Shown: positions 37,478 to 48,853 of the stretch, piece after piece
Layout of the letters: the number at the start of each line of letters is the position of its first letter
Position numbering within the stretch: position 1 is the first letter of the stretch
From: Asterochloris sp. CNOR1
Lineage: Eukaryota > Chlorophyta > Trebouxiophyceae > Trebouxiales > Trebouxiaceae
Assembly (NCBI GenBank): GCA_963969365.1
Contig: OZ017756.1
Span: 2,108,001-2,172,000 of the forward strand
Length of the DNA: 64,000 nt
Direction: 5' to 3'
The notes under the pieces: model-generated
Seen by the model: only the letters and a program-made list of their open reading frames with translations
The model's database searches: none
What the model was told of the DNA's origin: nothing
Translations under genes and position numbers: made by a program

Positions 37478-37945
37478 TAGTTCTGCAGCATGCAGCCTCA
37501 TTTGCTGATGCCCCTGGCACAGCTGCTTGGGCAGGGCACTGCCCACCTGGACAGCTGCAACAGGCAGCCTTTCAAGCCCAGTGCCCTGTTTGCGACCCCA
37601 CATTTGGGCAGGGACACCCACCTTTCCTGCTGCAGCATGCAGTCTCACCCAGCTTGCTCCCCTTTTCAAAGCTGGACAGGAACACCAGTTCCCCACCACC
37701 TCGCCAGACCGCCAGACTGGGGGGTCTCGCCCACCTCATCGGCGCAGTGTACAGCCATACCACATCGTTTCACTCCCCCGATTCCACTGATGGCTATGTA
37801 GAGGCATCACTCCTCATTCCAGCAGCATGCAGCCTCACAAGCTCACTGGCCCTTTTGCATTCCCACACCCAGGCAGGGCACACGCCCACCTTCATTGCTG
37901 CAGCATGCAGCCTCATCAGCCCAGTCCCCTCCTTCCACTCCCGCA
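37478..37945. repeat. Degenerate ~76-80 bp minisatellite carrying donor-like sites
   Basis: About five units share gcagcatgcagcctca, then agctcactggccc-like and caggcagggcac-like blocks and cccacctt. On the minus strand each unit has a potential donor of the form AAG or CAG followed by gtgggc/gtgggt. The rightmost unit forms the end of exon 37890-38172 (coding LMRLHAAAMK). Confidence 0.7.
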
Positions 37946-40442
37946 ACTCCTGCGGCAGCTGCTGCAGCCTCTGGCCCGAGGGTGCAGGGGCATGTGAGGG
38001 TGCAGGAGGGCGCCCCACTGCAGCGTCAGCCGCCAGGCGGGCCAGCTGAGGGCTGCTCAGCAGCTGCTGCAGGCCAGCCTCCAAGTCAGCAGCCACCAGC
38101 AGGATGCTGATCAGCCCGGGGTGCCCCCTAACCTGTGCAAACAGGCCTGCCATGGGGCTGCCTGCCAGGTACCTCTGCAAACACAAACACAACCTCATAA
38201 TAAACATAGCAACATAAGGGCAACAGAGTTTGAGACCCCATTGTAGGTAAATGGCAACTAAAGTAGGTGGTTGAGCAACTTGTCTTGCTTCGTACTTTCT
38301 CAAAGGAGTTGTTCCAAGCTACCTTCCCCTCATGAGCCAGTGTACTGCTGGCAGCTGAAAAGCTGGTGGTACATCTCACTGGGAGCCAGCAACCAGCATG
38401 CAATGTACGGTTTGACAGGTAGCAGTGTAGCAAGCTACACATCAGGGAATGCGAGGGGAGCTGGGAACTCTCCTGAGCAGCAAGACATGCAAGAATCAAC
38501 CCTTGGAGGGTGGCTTTCAAGCATAGGCTTCTGTCTGGAGGATGCGCACATGGCCCAGCACAAACTTTACAGGGTGCCAGACCACAAGGTGAACACGGGG
38601 TGAGAGGCGCCTGTTGCCTCTGCACAACCCAGTGCGGACCTGCTTGAGCTGCTTTAAAGCCTGCCTGCCCTTGCTCTGCAGCTCGACCTCTGGCAGCATG
38701 CCAGCAGCAGCCGCAGCGTGCCACTCCAGGACGAGAGCCCCTCTGCAGGCAGTGAAACGCACAATATCAATAAGCACCGGACTGGAGGTCATGACCTCAT
38801 AGTGAAGACAGGGCCTGGGTCAAGGTGGCGGTGCAGGCACAAACGGGAACCTCCTCGACCAGGACCTTCTCAATCAGGAAAAGAGCAACGACCAGTAGAC
38901 AGGAGATGGGTGGTGCAGGCACAGGATGTGCAAGGCTTTGTTAGCAATGGGCTGGAGGCAAGAACATCAGACCAAAGTGAAGGCATGACCTGGGGTGGGA
39001 GGCATTCAGCAGCCCATACCAATGCAACAGCATCTGACTGTGGACAGCCAGACGGCAGCCCTGCTGAAGCATTTTGCGCATCTCAGGAAGCGCCACATGG
39101 CGGTCATGCTGAACCAGACTGGCCATTGCAGGGATCTTCGTTCATTCAACAGTGCCGCGCATTCCAGGGACACTTCAGGAGCGCATGGCCCCCATGCACG
39201 CTCAGGTTCGTTTAATAGCGGACCTTGCGCTGGCTTCAAACAGCTGCGTGGCAGCAGTGCCATCTGTCTCGCCTGAGCCCAAGCCCCTCCATATGTGCAG
39301 CTCCATGTACATGATCAGGGCTGGCTCCACCCCCACAAAGATGGCCTGCACAAAGCACATGGCGGAGGAGTCTGCCTGGCCAGAGCTTGTGAAAAGGGAG
39401 GACGGGCTGCAGTCCCACAAACATGATGCGTGCAAAGCACAGGCAGATGAGGAGCAATAGCATGTCAGCAGCGAGGGCTGGCGTCCCACTCCAAGCTCCA
39501 CTGCCTGAAGCAAGCCTGTGCTCCCTTGGCGGGACACCGCCGTGTCTACAGCAAGCAACTAAGCTCCAACATAAATCTCCTGTTGCTTGCCGCCAGGGCT
39601 CTTGCAGACAGGCAGGTGTTTCTTCTGCCTGCAGCTTTTAACTTCCCCTCAACAAGTCATGAGCCTACAGCAAGAGCAGCATGATACTCTGGTAGGGGAG
39701 TCACCATCTTTGCTCGTTGACTGGTACTCTTGCAGACAGGCAGGAGGTGAGGAACCATCAGCCAGTGCAACCTACTCTCTCTCAGTAGCCCACAAGGAGG
39801 TTCCGTGGCACAAATACCTCTGCCATCTGCTCAGCTGCCTTAGCTATTGTCGATCGCACCCAAGATGACATGCAGCTGCTCTTCCAGCTCTTTCTTGTAG
39901 GGAGAGTACTTGTCGCCGCCGCTTGATGGCACTCCAATATCAGTGGGCATATTGGTTGCTGCCAAGTTTGTCTGTCACCCACGCTTGCCTGCAGTGCCTG
40001 CTGCAGGGGCCTGTCCCCATTCAGCATACCATTGGCTCTGGGTGGTGGCGGCGGCCTGCCTCTGTAGCCACTGCCGTGCTGGTGCTGAGGCCAGTGCTGC
40101 TGAGGCTGCATGTAGCCATCGTAGCCCTGCTGCTGGAAGTGGGGGTCATAACGTGGGCCTGGCATGAACCCAGCTGGCCAGGGGTGCATGCCGGGTGCGA
40201 TCTGCACCCAGAGTGTGGGCATTGACAGGGCTGCGGCAGGGGTGAACGCAGGCAACCTGTTATCTCTGCAGGGCGGACGCCAAAGGAAACGGGGAGGGCC
40301 TTGCCTGCATTGGGTAGGTCATGGGCAGTATCATGCCAGGAATGGGCATGCCAAAGGACATGGGGGGCATGGGCTGTAGTGGCCAAGCTTGGCTTGCAGG
40401 CACCTGGCGCCAGTGGCCATTGCTCCTGCTGTGACCGTCCAT
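37890..40442 (-). CDS. Unassigned minus-strand exons: separate gene or N-terminal extension of the helicase
   Basis: A Met at 40442 opens MDGHSRSNGHWRQVPASQAW followed by a Met/Pro-rich stretch (PMPPMSFGMPIPGM). The next exon (~40.0-40.2 kb) is Gln/Gly/Pro-rich (HWPQHQHGSGYRGRPPPPP) and looks disordered. Near 39.85-39.93 kb a frame reads GDKYSPYKKELEEQLHVILG. Exon 39224-39406 has a hydrophobic helix-rich stretch (FVQAIFVGVEPALIMYMEL). Exon 38640-38781 has VLIDIVRFTACRGALVLEW. Exon 37890-38172 has LAGSPMAGLFAQVRGHPGLI and a helical Leu-rich segment. I do not recognise the family. No convincing stop separates these exons from the helicase's first accepted exon near 37.2 kb, so one long gene is possible. 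The low-complexity N-terminus would suit an RNA-binding or granule protein (inference only). Confidence 0.45.
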
Positions 40443-40750
40443 GATTGCCCAGTGTGTTGCTCAGACTCGGCATGTGCTCAGATCAATGTCAGGGTTGATG
40501 TCAGATCAGCAAAGTGTAACGTCCTCTGCCCATAGACGCCTACCAGGGCAAGCAGTGTAACCGAAACACAGTCGAGCACAGGTGGACTCTTTTGAGCTTG
40601 TGAGCCATCTGTCAAACAACAACTGAATATTAGAAAGGGAGTGGGGTTTCTTGAAACCACACAGACTCACAAGGAAGATCACAGCCGCTGGGAAACGATC
40701 TGCGTGTCAGCAACCAGGCAGTGAGCAGGTGAACACCAGCAGCAGGCAAC
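40443..40750. promoter_or_regulatory. 308-bp divergent upstream region
   Basis: Lies between a minus-strand start at 40442 and a plus-strand start at 40751. No recognisable core-promoter motif; a bidirectional promoter is inferred from layout only. Confidence 0.35.
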
Positions 40751-43700
40751 ATGAGCAGCGAGGACGGTCAGAAGAAGCAGGGCATCGTTTCTAAGCTGGC
40801 AGACAAGCTGCACATCGGCCATAAGAAGAAGAACAGCACTAGCTCTGCAGGCACCTCGGATGACGTTATGAGCGAGGTGGGGCTGAGTGCCAGCTGGTCT
40901 TCATCATGCTTGAAGCAGCATCTAGACCTCAGGCTTTCACTGCAAAGAAATTTGTGCTGCCACCTCTCTGCTGTTGCATAGCTCTGACTGGCTGTGAGTT
41001 GGGTGGCTTCTCGGCAGGTGCAGGGCAATCTCTCAAGGATAGGGCTGCTGCAGGGGAGCCTCTCAGGGCTGATCTGAACTGGCTGCAGGCTCCTCTGGCA
41101 GCAGGGGCTCAGCATGGGCACTCGGGCGCGCACAGCTCGGCTGCTACCCCAAGCACAGGCGCTGGCAGCGCTGCCACAGGCAAGTCCCTGCCATCCATGC
41201 TCCAGGCGCTGCTGGCCTGTACAGCTGCTCCAGCTAATTTAGTCATAAGCCCTCTGCTGGCCACCAATTGCAGGTCGCAGGTTCCTGGCAGTAACATCGG
41301 GTGCCCTGCTTGCAGGACTTCACAGTGGGTCTTCAGCGCCCGGCTGCTGCATCCGTGTACTGAGCCCAGACATATTATGTGCTGCAGGCAGCAACAGGTC
41401 CCCTGCTACCACTGGGGCTACCACTGGGGCCACCACTGGTGCAGGCTCCACTGGTGGGGCCACCACTGGTGCAGGCTCCACTGGGGCAGGCACCACTGGT
41501 GCAGGCTCCACTGGGGCAGGCACCACTGGTGCAGGCTCTAAGGCCAGCAATTCCCAGGGAATTACCTCCCGGGACGCCAGCTCCCATGCCCCCACCTCCC
41601 AGAGCACCAGCTCCCAGGGGGGTGCCATCCAGCACGGGCAGGCCCGCCAGGCCCCGGGAGCCACGCCTGGCATGACCAAGGAGGCCTACAGCGGCAAGCA
41701 CACCGAGGGAGACGTGAAGGAGGCGGGGCACAATGAGCAGTTCTCAGCCAACAATGCTGAGTTCCAGCGTGCCCGTTCCCTGCTGGACAAGGCCTCCAAG
41801 GAATCTGCTCAGGCCGACGCCTACACCAAGCAGGCATATGAGAAGTGAGATGCCTTGCTGTCACTTTGTGCTGTGTGTCTGTCTGGTTGGGGCGCTTCCT
41901 GCTGTCAGGAGCTGACCGCCTGGCCAGTGGTACCAGTCCTGTCAGATGCCATTTTTGGCACTTTGGTTGCAGTCAGTTCAGCCCTTTAACACCACTGCGC
42001 CCCTGTGGGCTGGCGTATCTACTGCAAACAGTCAGGAGGCTGAAGTCCGCCTGCATGGCGCTGCCTGTGTGTCATCATGACAGTGCACAGCTGCAGTGTT
42101 CAGGTTGCTGGGGCTGATGGTTTGTACATGTGGCCCCATGTTAGGACCACTTGTGGGGCATGAGGTGCTGCTGCGCAGCTCCTGGCATGCTGCTTGCTAT
42201 TGTCGCTTCGGTGTTGGCATGCTGGCTGTACAGTGCCCCCTTGGTGCAGGGCCACTGAGGCCAACCGCTACAGGCAGGAGGCTGAGGGTGCGGAAGCCCA
42301 GATGCATGAGAGGGAGAGGGAGCTGAGGTGAGGTCACTGTCAAGTCCCAGGTGTTGCTCACGCTTGACTTGCAAGAAGGAGCAGCAGATTGCAAGACACG
42401 CTGCCTCACCGGATTTGAAAGGAGCTGCAGCTTCCAGGAGCTGCAACACAGCCCAGCCTGCCTCAGCTGCTCTTGCTGATTTTCATGACCATGATGACCA
42501 GCCTTGCCCAGGGTTGCAGGTGCTTGTGTGTGGCACAGCAGTGCAGGTTTGCTTCTGATGCAAATGGCTGCCGTGCAGGCAGCACCAGGCCGTCGCGAAC
42601 GCTGCCAAGGGTGGTGAGCAGGGGGTGGAAAGGGCCCAGGGCATGGTGGGGCAGAATGAGCGCCTGGCCAATGAGGCTGTCAGGTGGGCACACTGCTCTC
42701 TCTGTTTGTGCATTTGCTGGTGTGGGGGATGAGCGCTGTGCTCCTCATACCTGTGATGTTGCCTGCAACTGTCGTGGGCCCTTGCAGTCTCAAGCCCAGC
42801 GGCAGCTGCTGTGCTGTCAGCGTCAGCTGAGAGGGTAGGCACCAGTCGTAATAAGCTTCAGCAGCTGCTGCGATGTTATGGCTGCCAGCCCGGCCACGGG
42901 AGTCTAGCAGCTGCCAACTCTCGGTGGGTGCCGTACATCTCGAAGCATAGCAGCTGGAGTTCTCCTAGCGCCTGTACAATGAAGAAAGTGAGCTGCTCTG
43001 TGCTGATCTCAAGGCCCTGGCTGCAGGGTTGCTGAGGAGGCTGCCAAATCGGCTCGGGAGAAGTACAACCTGGCTAAGGCTGCAGCTGAGGATGCAGAGC
43101 AGAAGCGGGCGGCGGCTCAGAAGCTGGCGGACGAGGCTGTTGCAAGTGAGTCTCCTGGACTGGGCTAGGCTTGGTGGCCCACCGCTGCAACATCACTCCA
43201 AGCCTTGCCCTGCTGTTGCAGACTGCTGCACAGTCGACCCTTTGCAAAGCGCATGTTGCTTGGGCCATCTTCTCGCACCTGCGCTTTGCAAGACTGGACC
43301 TAGCTCACCTAAGCTTTCAGCTGCCAAGTGTAGCACATCCACCAGCAAGGCAATGTACCTGTGCAGGGCTACATGTGCTAGTATATTCCTCCATGCATGT
43401 GCTGGGCTGCTGCGCCAGCTGCTGTGCAAGAAGCTGCTGCCTGAAGCATGGCCAGCACAGAGCCTTCCTGTGAGCATGGCTGTGCAGCATTGCAAGCTCC
43501 TAGACTCTGGTGTGTTGGCAGGCATACGAGCATAGAGGCCAGTGCGTTGGTCAAAGTCAGGTTGTCTGACAGGCTTGGCAGTCCTGTGTGCACAGAGCTG
43601 GTGATCCTCGAGACTCTACCTGAGGGTGTGGCCGGCACCTCCAAGACCCAAGTCTGCTGCTTGTCCAGTAGCTTCACAACTGCTGTTGCTCCTGCGCAGG

Positions 43701-46700
43701 GCGCAGCGAGCTGGAAGGTATTGACCAGAAGGCAGCCCTGCTGGCAGAGGAGGCCAAGCGCCATGGGGACCACGCCCGCCAGCAGCAGGCAGGTCTGGCA
43801 GCCATCGCTGGGCAGGCTGAGGAGGCCAAGGTGAGCTGGGACAGAGCTCAGCTTGAAGTGCCCGCTTCTCGATTCAAAGGGGGTGAATAGCATCAGGGCT
43901 GGTGTGTGGCATGCACACAGGCTATGCCGGAGACATAGCTTGCGAACCAGCTTGTCAAGCTGCTTTCTGCATCCTTTCTGTCTACCTGGCATTGGCAGCC
44001 AATCAAGGGTGGCCTGGCTCTTTCGATATGTGCTGCCTACCAGAGCGGCCATGTACCTGACCAGTATCAGCCTGCCTCATGCAATGCTGACGGCCATTGC
44101 AGCCCAGAGGGCTGCAGGAGAGCAGGGTACCCTGCCCATACGCTCACCTGGCACCTCCAAGTGCTGCAGGCCATTGCCGCCCAGAAGCGCCGCGAGGCTG
44201 AGCAGGCTGAGGAGATGGCCAACAATCGGGCGGCGGCACTGGCAGCTGGGCAGCAGGCTGTGCAGCAGCACCAGAACCAGTCCCAGACCAAGATGGAGGA
44301 GGCACGGGGCCATGCCCTGAACGCCCAGCAGGCTAGGTCAGCATCAGGGGTGTTGACCTTGCCAGCCAGCAGCACAGAGTTTTCCTAGCACCTCATAGGT
44401 TGCTGCCTTGGGGCCTGCACTCGTGCCTGGTTACATGACACAGCTGGCATCATAGCGTGGGTTGTGTCCCAGTGCCAACGTCTCGCTGTGTTGCAAGCAT
44501 GTGCACCGCTGTCTCGTCTCAAACCAGACATCACCTGCAGCAAGCCGCCTGCCTTCATCCAGAGAACCACACTTGGTGGTGGCACACAACAATGCCGATT
44601 TGTCAGGCATAGTCATGACTGGCACTATGCCTGACAAATCGGCATTGTTGTGTGCTACCACCAAGTCTGCATGACTCAACCCTACATGATGCGCTGCCAG
44701 GAGAGCCTCCCAGCCTTGAGTGTCGCCTGGTTTTGGCAACCTGTGCACCTCCCTTCAGCCCTGCTCTCTGCACTGCAGTGAGATCCCTGCCAGCACTGAG
44801 GAGTGCTTGGCTATGGCCACCTCTGCTGCTGGCCTTGTCAAGCCCTGCTGTCCGCTCTGCAGGGAAGACCTGGCCAGCATTGAGCGCCGCCTGGCACTGG
44901 CCGAGGATGAGGCACGCCAGGCCAAGGCGTCCACCCTGGAGTACGCAGACGTGGCCAAGATCGAGCGCGAGAGGGCATTGGCTGCACGCGCGGAGGCTGA
45001 GAAGGCTGGCAAGAACCTGCAGTCTGCCAGGTTAGTGCCCACTTCACTTTTGAGGGCATACTGATGGGCAGTTGGGGAGTAGGGTGTCTGAAGGGGCACC
45101 TGCAGGTAAGATGGCTGGCAACAACCTTGAGTCTGTGCCAGATCTGTAAGGATCTGTGCTCGTCACAGTGCTGGATTGAGCAGGTGATGGGCAACTAAGA
45201 AGTGGAGAAGGGAAAGTGGGTTGCATTGGAGAGGGGCTTGAGAGGGTGTCCGCAGCTGTGTAGAGGCTGAAGATGCTACTGTGGAAGGGTCGCCTGCAAC
45301 AGTGCTGGATATATATATACAGGAACATGTGCCTTTGCAATGGTGTTGCCTCAAAGGAGCAGGCACACAAGGCCAGCAAGCTGTGCTGCTCCTGGTATTA
45401 TGGGTGAGATGCTTCTGCTGACAATGTGCCTTGCATGAGGTGGGCCCTGCTCCCTTTGGAAACGTCATTCACATTGTGCTCCTGCGGGCATGCCCTTGCT
45501 CAGATTGCGCCCCTGAGCATGTTCTGCTACTCCTCGCTTACGTGCTGTGTGGTGCTGATCAGTCTCTACTTGTGTGCAGGAACCTGGCTCAGCAGAAGAT
45601 GCAGGAGCTGGAGGCCTCCAGGGCTACCATTGCAGAGCAGGAGGCAGCCATGAAGCCCCTGAGGTAGAAACATACTGCAGTCCGGCATGATGCTTGGTGG
45701 CACCGTCTCCTGGACAGATGGCAGGGATGACTCGCAGGACCCGAGTACCTGGGGTATGACCATGCTCCGCCAGAAGTGGCAGGCATCACTGGACAGCATA
45801 CACAGACACACATCCTGCAGCGTCTTCAAGAGTGCATGATGGGTGCCACTCTGCTCAGCAACTGGCCGCAGCGCCAGCCTGGGTGTTTTGCTGAATGCTG
45901 AGGGGCTGGGCCTGCTGCTGCTGCTGCTGCAGATGTGTGCATGTCCATGACACACTTGACTTGCTTGCAGTGGGCAAAAGCTGGCTGGCTCCAACGTCAG
46001 TGGCCATGCCTGCTGCTGCTGCAGAAGCGTTCATGACACCCTTGACTTGCGTTGATGGGAGAAGGCTCGTGAAGCGCTCAGGGGCTTCGCCGCCAGCTGC
46101 TGCTGCTGCTGCAAGATGCTCGTCACATGCCTGCGCACCTGCAGGGCTCAGATTGCTGAGCTGGAGGAGGCCTGCAGCAGGCAGTACGCCACCGCTGAGG
46201 AGAGCGCACGCGAGTGGGCGGAGGTGACTAACAATGCCAACATCCACAAGGGTGAGCCAGCTCTGTTGGAGCGTTGCTGCTGTGCAGCGAGGGCAGGGGA
46301 GGGGGGGGGGGGGGGGAGGGGGGGGGCACATGGTGGTCGTCTCTGCATGCTGCAGGTGGATCATGTATGGAGAGCTGCTTGCCCTGCTGCTGACGACTTG
46401 TACTGCACAGCAATTGTGCACTGCCTGTCGCAGCCGAGAATCCCACTCACTGCACCAAGCTCACCAGCTCCTATGCTGTGAGGGCAGGCCCTTGCAGAAG
46501 CACCTGCTGCCATGCCAGATTACTGCACAGTGCAGTGTAATTGTAGCCTCACCGTGTGCAGTTGGAGGAGCCCTGTGCACTGTACACGCCTGAACTGCCC
46601 CCCCATCAGCTGCGCTGCCCCTGGCTCTCGACTGCGCAACTTGCTCCTGCAGGCAAGTGGCACGAGTACTGGGAGGAGGCCAAGGCCCACGGTGACGAGG

Positions 46701-47529
46701 GGGACAAGACCGCCACCCAGCACTATGAGGAGATGACTGCCAAGGTCAAGGACCTGGTTCCAGACGCTATCAAGAACATGGTCGGGGGCACCAACAATGA
46801 GATGCACACCTCGGTGAGGGCCCCTGCGCTGCCCCGCAACATGTGGTTGCATCCATGAGATGGAGGTCAGGGCAGCCTTTGACAGCATGCACACGCTGTC
46901 AAGGGCATCGCTGGACCGCACATGTGATGTGAGGCTGCAGCAAGAACTTGGGGCCTGGCTGGACAGCGTGGATGTCTTGCGCGGGCAGCAAGGCCGTGGT
47001 GCAGGGCAGCAACGTCGTGCACATGTCTCAGGGGTGATGTGCCAGTGTGGCACAGAGCAGCATGATGACATGCACCCTTCGTCGGGGGGCATGCTGTGTG
47101 GCCCTCCTGTCCCCGCCATCTGCAGGATGGGAAATGTCATCTGATGTTCTGCTGTCCTGACTCAGCCAAGCCAGCGCAGTTAACATGCCTGGAAAAATGG
47201 TTTGCCCACCGCAGCCTTGTATGCCCTGTTTTGATCTGACCCTGCTGACACCATGCTGACCTTCATTTGAACCCTGCCGATCATGTACTGATTGCAGCGC
47301 TTGCTGCACCCTGCAGAACACCACCAAGACCTCCCATGAGAGCACTGTGGGTAAGACCGAGACGGGCCGCGGGGGCAATATGAAGGATGCATACAATGCA
47401 TCTGCCAACACCAAGGGCGGCCAGATGGTGGAGGGCGCACAGGAGCGCCAGAATGAGAAGCTGGGTGCCAACTTGAGCGCAGCTCAGGCTGGCCCTGTCG
47501 GCGCTTCGGGCCCTGCTGGCCGTCAGTAG
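40751..47529 (+). CDS. Alanine-rich coiled-coil/LEA-like protein with a dehydrin-like N-terminal segment
   Basis: Exon 1 (40751-40876) encodes KKQGIVSKLADKLHIGHKKK, close in layout to the dehydrin K-segment (Lys-rich, Gly-hydrophobic, amphipathic helix, then His/Lys). Exon 41388-41844 encodes a Thr/Gly-rich repeat tract, then GMTKEAYSGKHTEGDVKEAG. Exons 42250-42327, 42579-42683, 43027-43145, 43700-43830, 44170-44336, 44863-45030, 45580-45663, 46145-46251, 46653-46813 and 47317-47529 follow in consistent phase. They encode long Ala/Glu/Lys/Arg helices with heptad character (for example ERRLALAEDEARQAKASTLE), ending QAGPVGASGPAGRQ and stop. The link between exon 1 and 41388 needs another small exon, because the phases do not match directly. 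There is no signal peptide or membrane segment. LEA-type stress protection or a structural coiled coil both fit. Homology is not recognised, and function is inferred from composition. Confidence 0.8.
41408..41538 (+). repeat. Coding minisatellite (Thr/Gly-rich)
   Basis: Near-identical 12-36 bp units built on accactgg(g/t)gc and aggctccactgg are translated in the gene's frame as TTGA and TTGAGSTGAG repeats. Units differ by very few bases, so recent expansion and length polymorphism are likely. Confidence 0.85.
44091..44206. repeat. Duplicated 3' splice junction in the coiled-coil gene
   Basis: Segment 44091-44125 (cggccattgcagcccagagg and onward) is a diverged copy of 44168-44206, the acceptor and start of the exon encoding AIAAQKRREAEQAEE. 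It lies 78 bp upstream in the intron. Confidence 0.7.
44570..44665. repeat. Near-perfect 43-bp inverted repeat with 10-nt loop, inside an intron
   Basis: The left arm 44570-44612 and right arm 44623-44665 are reverse complements with one mismatch; the loop is catgactggc (44613-44622). It lies in the intron between exons 44170-44336 and 44863-45030. It could be a foldback/MITE remnant, a small-RNA precursor, or a recent hairpin-forming rearrangement. Confidence 0.9.
45903..46144. repeat. Tandem units with CTG runs ahead of an acceptor
   Basis: Three diverged units of about 80-95 bp each begin with a (ctg)4-5 run and continue with gatg/tcatgacac- and cttgacttgc-like sequence. The last one ends in the cacctgcag acceptor of exon 46145-46251. 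Confidence 0.55.
46291..46326 (+). repeat. Poly-G tract in an intron
   Basis: A run of 16 G (46301-46316), one A, then 9 G, preceded by gggcagggga. It can form a G-quadruplex on the transcribed RNA and lies about 40 nt after the donor at 46252. Its exact length is likely unstable or prone to sequencing error. Confidence 0.9.
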
Positions 47530-48031
47530 GCCGCGTGTGCAGCAGGATCTGCCATCAAGCCAATCTTGATTCAATTTCAGTGACCCCTTTCGTAGATTTG
47601 GTTCAGCAACACAGCACCATGAGAATGTCAATACCCTGCACAGATGACAATGCACTAGCGCTTTGAAGCTCAATCTGATTCATCCAACCCCTCTTGATGC
47701 TTGAGTTGTCCTTGCGAGGCCAAGATGCCTCACCCGCTTTTGACGACATCTTTGACAGAGACCCATTCATTCAGTTACATGCGTATATGTTTGTGGCCTG
47801 TTAGCGTATATGTCTGTGGCCCATTCCACTACTCAAAACAAATCCTTTAGGGATTCGCATGGGAAGCCCAGCAATGAGGGGGATGAGCTGGCTGGGGGTA
47901 CTGGCCCACAGCATGCTGGTGTTCATGGAGGATTCCCGTATGTCACAACAGAACATTTCTGCAGCCTGCAGTACTCTGTGAAGGTAGTGGGCAACTAGAT
48001 GGCACAGGGAAGAAGCCTGGTGAAGGCCATG
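47530..48031. other. Convergent intergenic interval
   Basis: About 500 bp between the stop of the coiled-coil gene and the stop of the zinc-finger gene. It is relatively AT-rich for the window and presumably holds both 3' UTRs. No gene was seen; short frames here have no recognisable content. Confidence 0.6.
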
Positions 48032-48853
48032 TCAGCCTATGTACCCACTCCCGCCACACTTGCTGCACAAGCAGAGCCCGCTGCCGGTACACACTCGGCA
48101 CGCTGTAGGGTCTCTCACACGCCCTACAAAGTCTCGCTGGGGCCGCTTGGGCCTGAGCTGTTGTTGCTGCTGCTCCTGAGCTGCCTGCAGAGTTGTAGTG
48201 CATGCTTGAACCACAATTCGCTTGCCCAGCTGGCAGCTACACAAGCTCCACGCCGGTATGAGACAGGCCATCCCACCTGAGACTTGCCAGAGCCGTTGCA
48301 GGCAAAGCAGGTGGCTCCCCCTGTGCCCTTGCACAAGGGACACTGCTGAGGCTCAGCCTGCAGGGCACCAAAAGGCTGCTCACTGCCGCCACTCTGTGCA
48401 GCAGTTGACCCGGCTTCTGAGGCAAGGGTACCTTCGTTCCAGCAAGAAACGCAACACTGATGGCCGTCACAACTGCGCCGCCAACCAGAACATCCTGCAA
48501 CGCTGTGGGTGCAGTCCCCGCCAGATCTGCCATGTGTTGTATTGCAGCCTGCATGGGCACAGCATGCCTGCTGAGGGGCTTCAGTGTGGAGTGCAGGCAT
48601 CCAGCCTGGAAGCAGCTGGCAGAAAGCTCTGTCTAAACAGTCTTGAATCTTCAGTTGTTTGAGTGCGAGGCCTCACGCATGGCGTCCCTCTCCATCTAGC
48701 ACGAGGCGCAGCCCCACATTGCACAAGGCTTGGGAGGCTGTATAGCTCCACACCAGCCACACAGCCCCAGTGCCGATCTGATGTGAGCAATGGCCTGCTG
48801 CCTTGTGCATATGGACAGCATCTCAGCTGCTGGGCAAAAGTGGGATGATGCAT
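48032..48853 (-). CDS. Plastid DnaJ-type zinc-finger protein (HCF222/BSD2-like)
   Basis: Small membrane protein with a DnaJ-type cysteine-rich zinc domain; plant relatives assist assembly of thylakoid complexes (HCF222 for cytochrome b6f) or disulfide chemistry. Exon 48432-48548 encodes AAIQHMADLAGTAPTALQDV followed by a hydrophobic helix LVGGAVVTAISVAFLAG, a single transmembrane segment. Exon 48277-48357 has CPLCKGTGGATCFACNGSGK. Exon 48032-48184 has KRPQRDFVGRVRDPTACRVC and then CTGSGLCLCSKCGGSGYIG and stop. All four CxxC pairs (eight Cys for two Zn) are intact. Phases agree across these three exons. The upstream exon with the transit peptide lies between 48549 and about 48853; its start and donor are uncertain (one candidate begins at 48853). 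The assignment to HCF222 rather than another member rests on the single membrane helix plus short length. Confidence 0.85.

Noticed and set aside
40751-47529. SMC or kinetochore protein identity for the coiled-coil gene
   Set aside because: No ATPase head motifs or globular end domains are present; only composition resembles such coiled coils.
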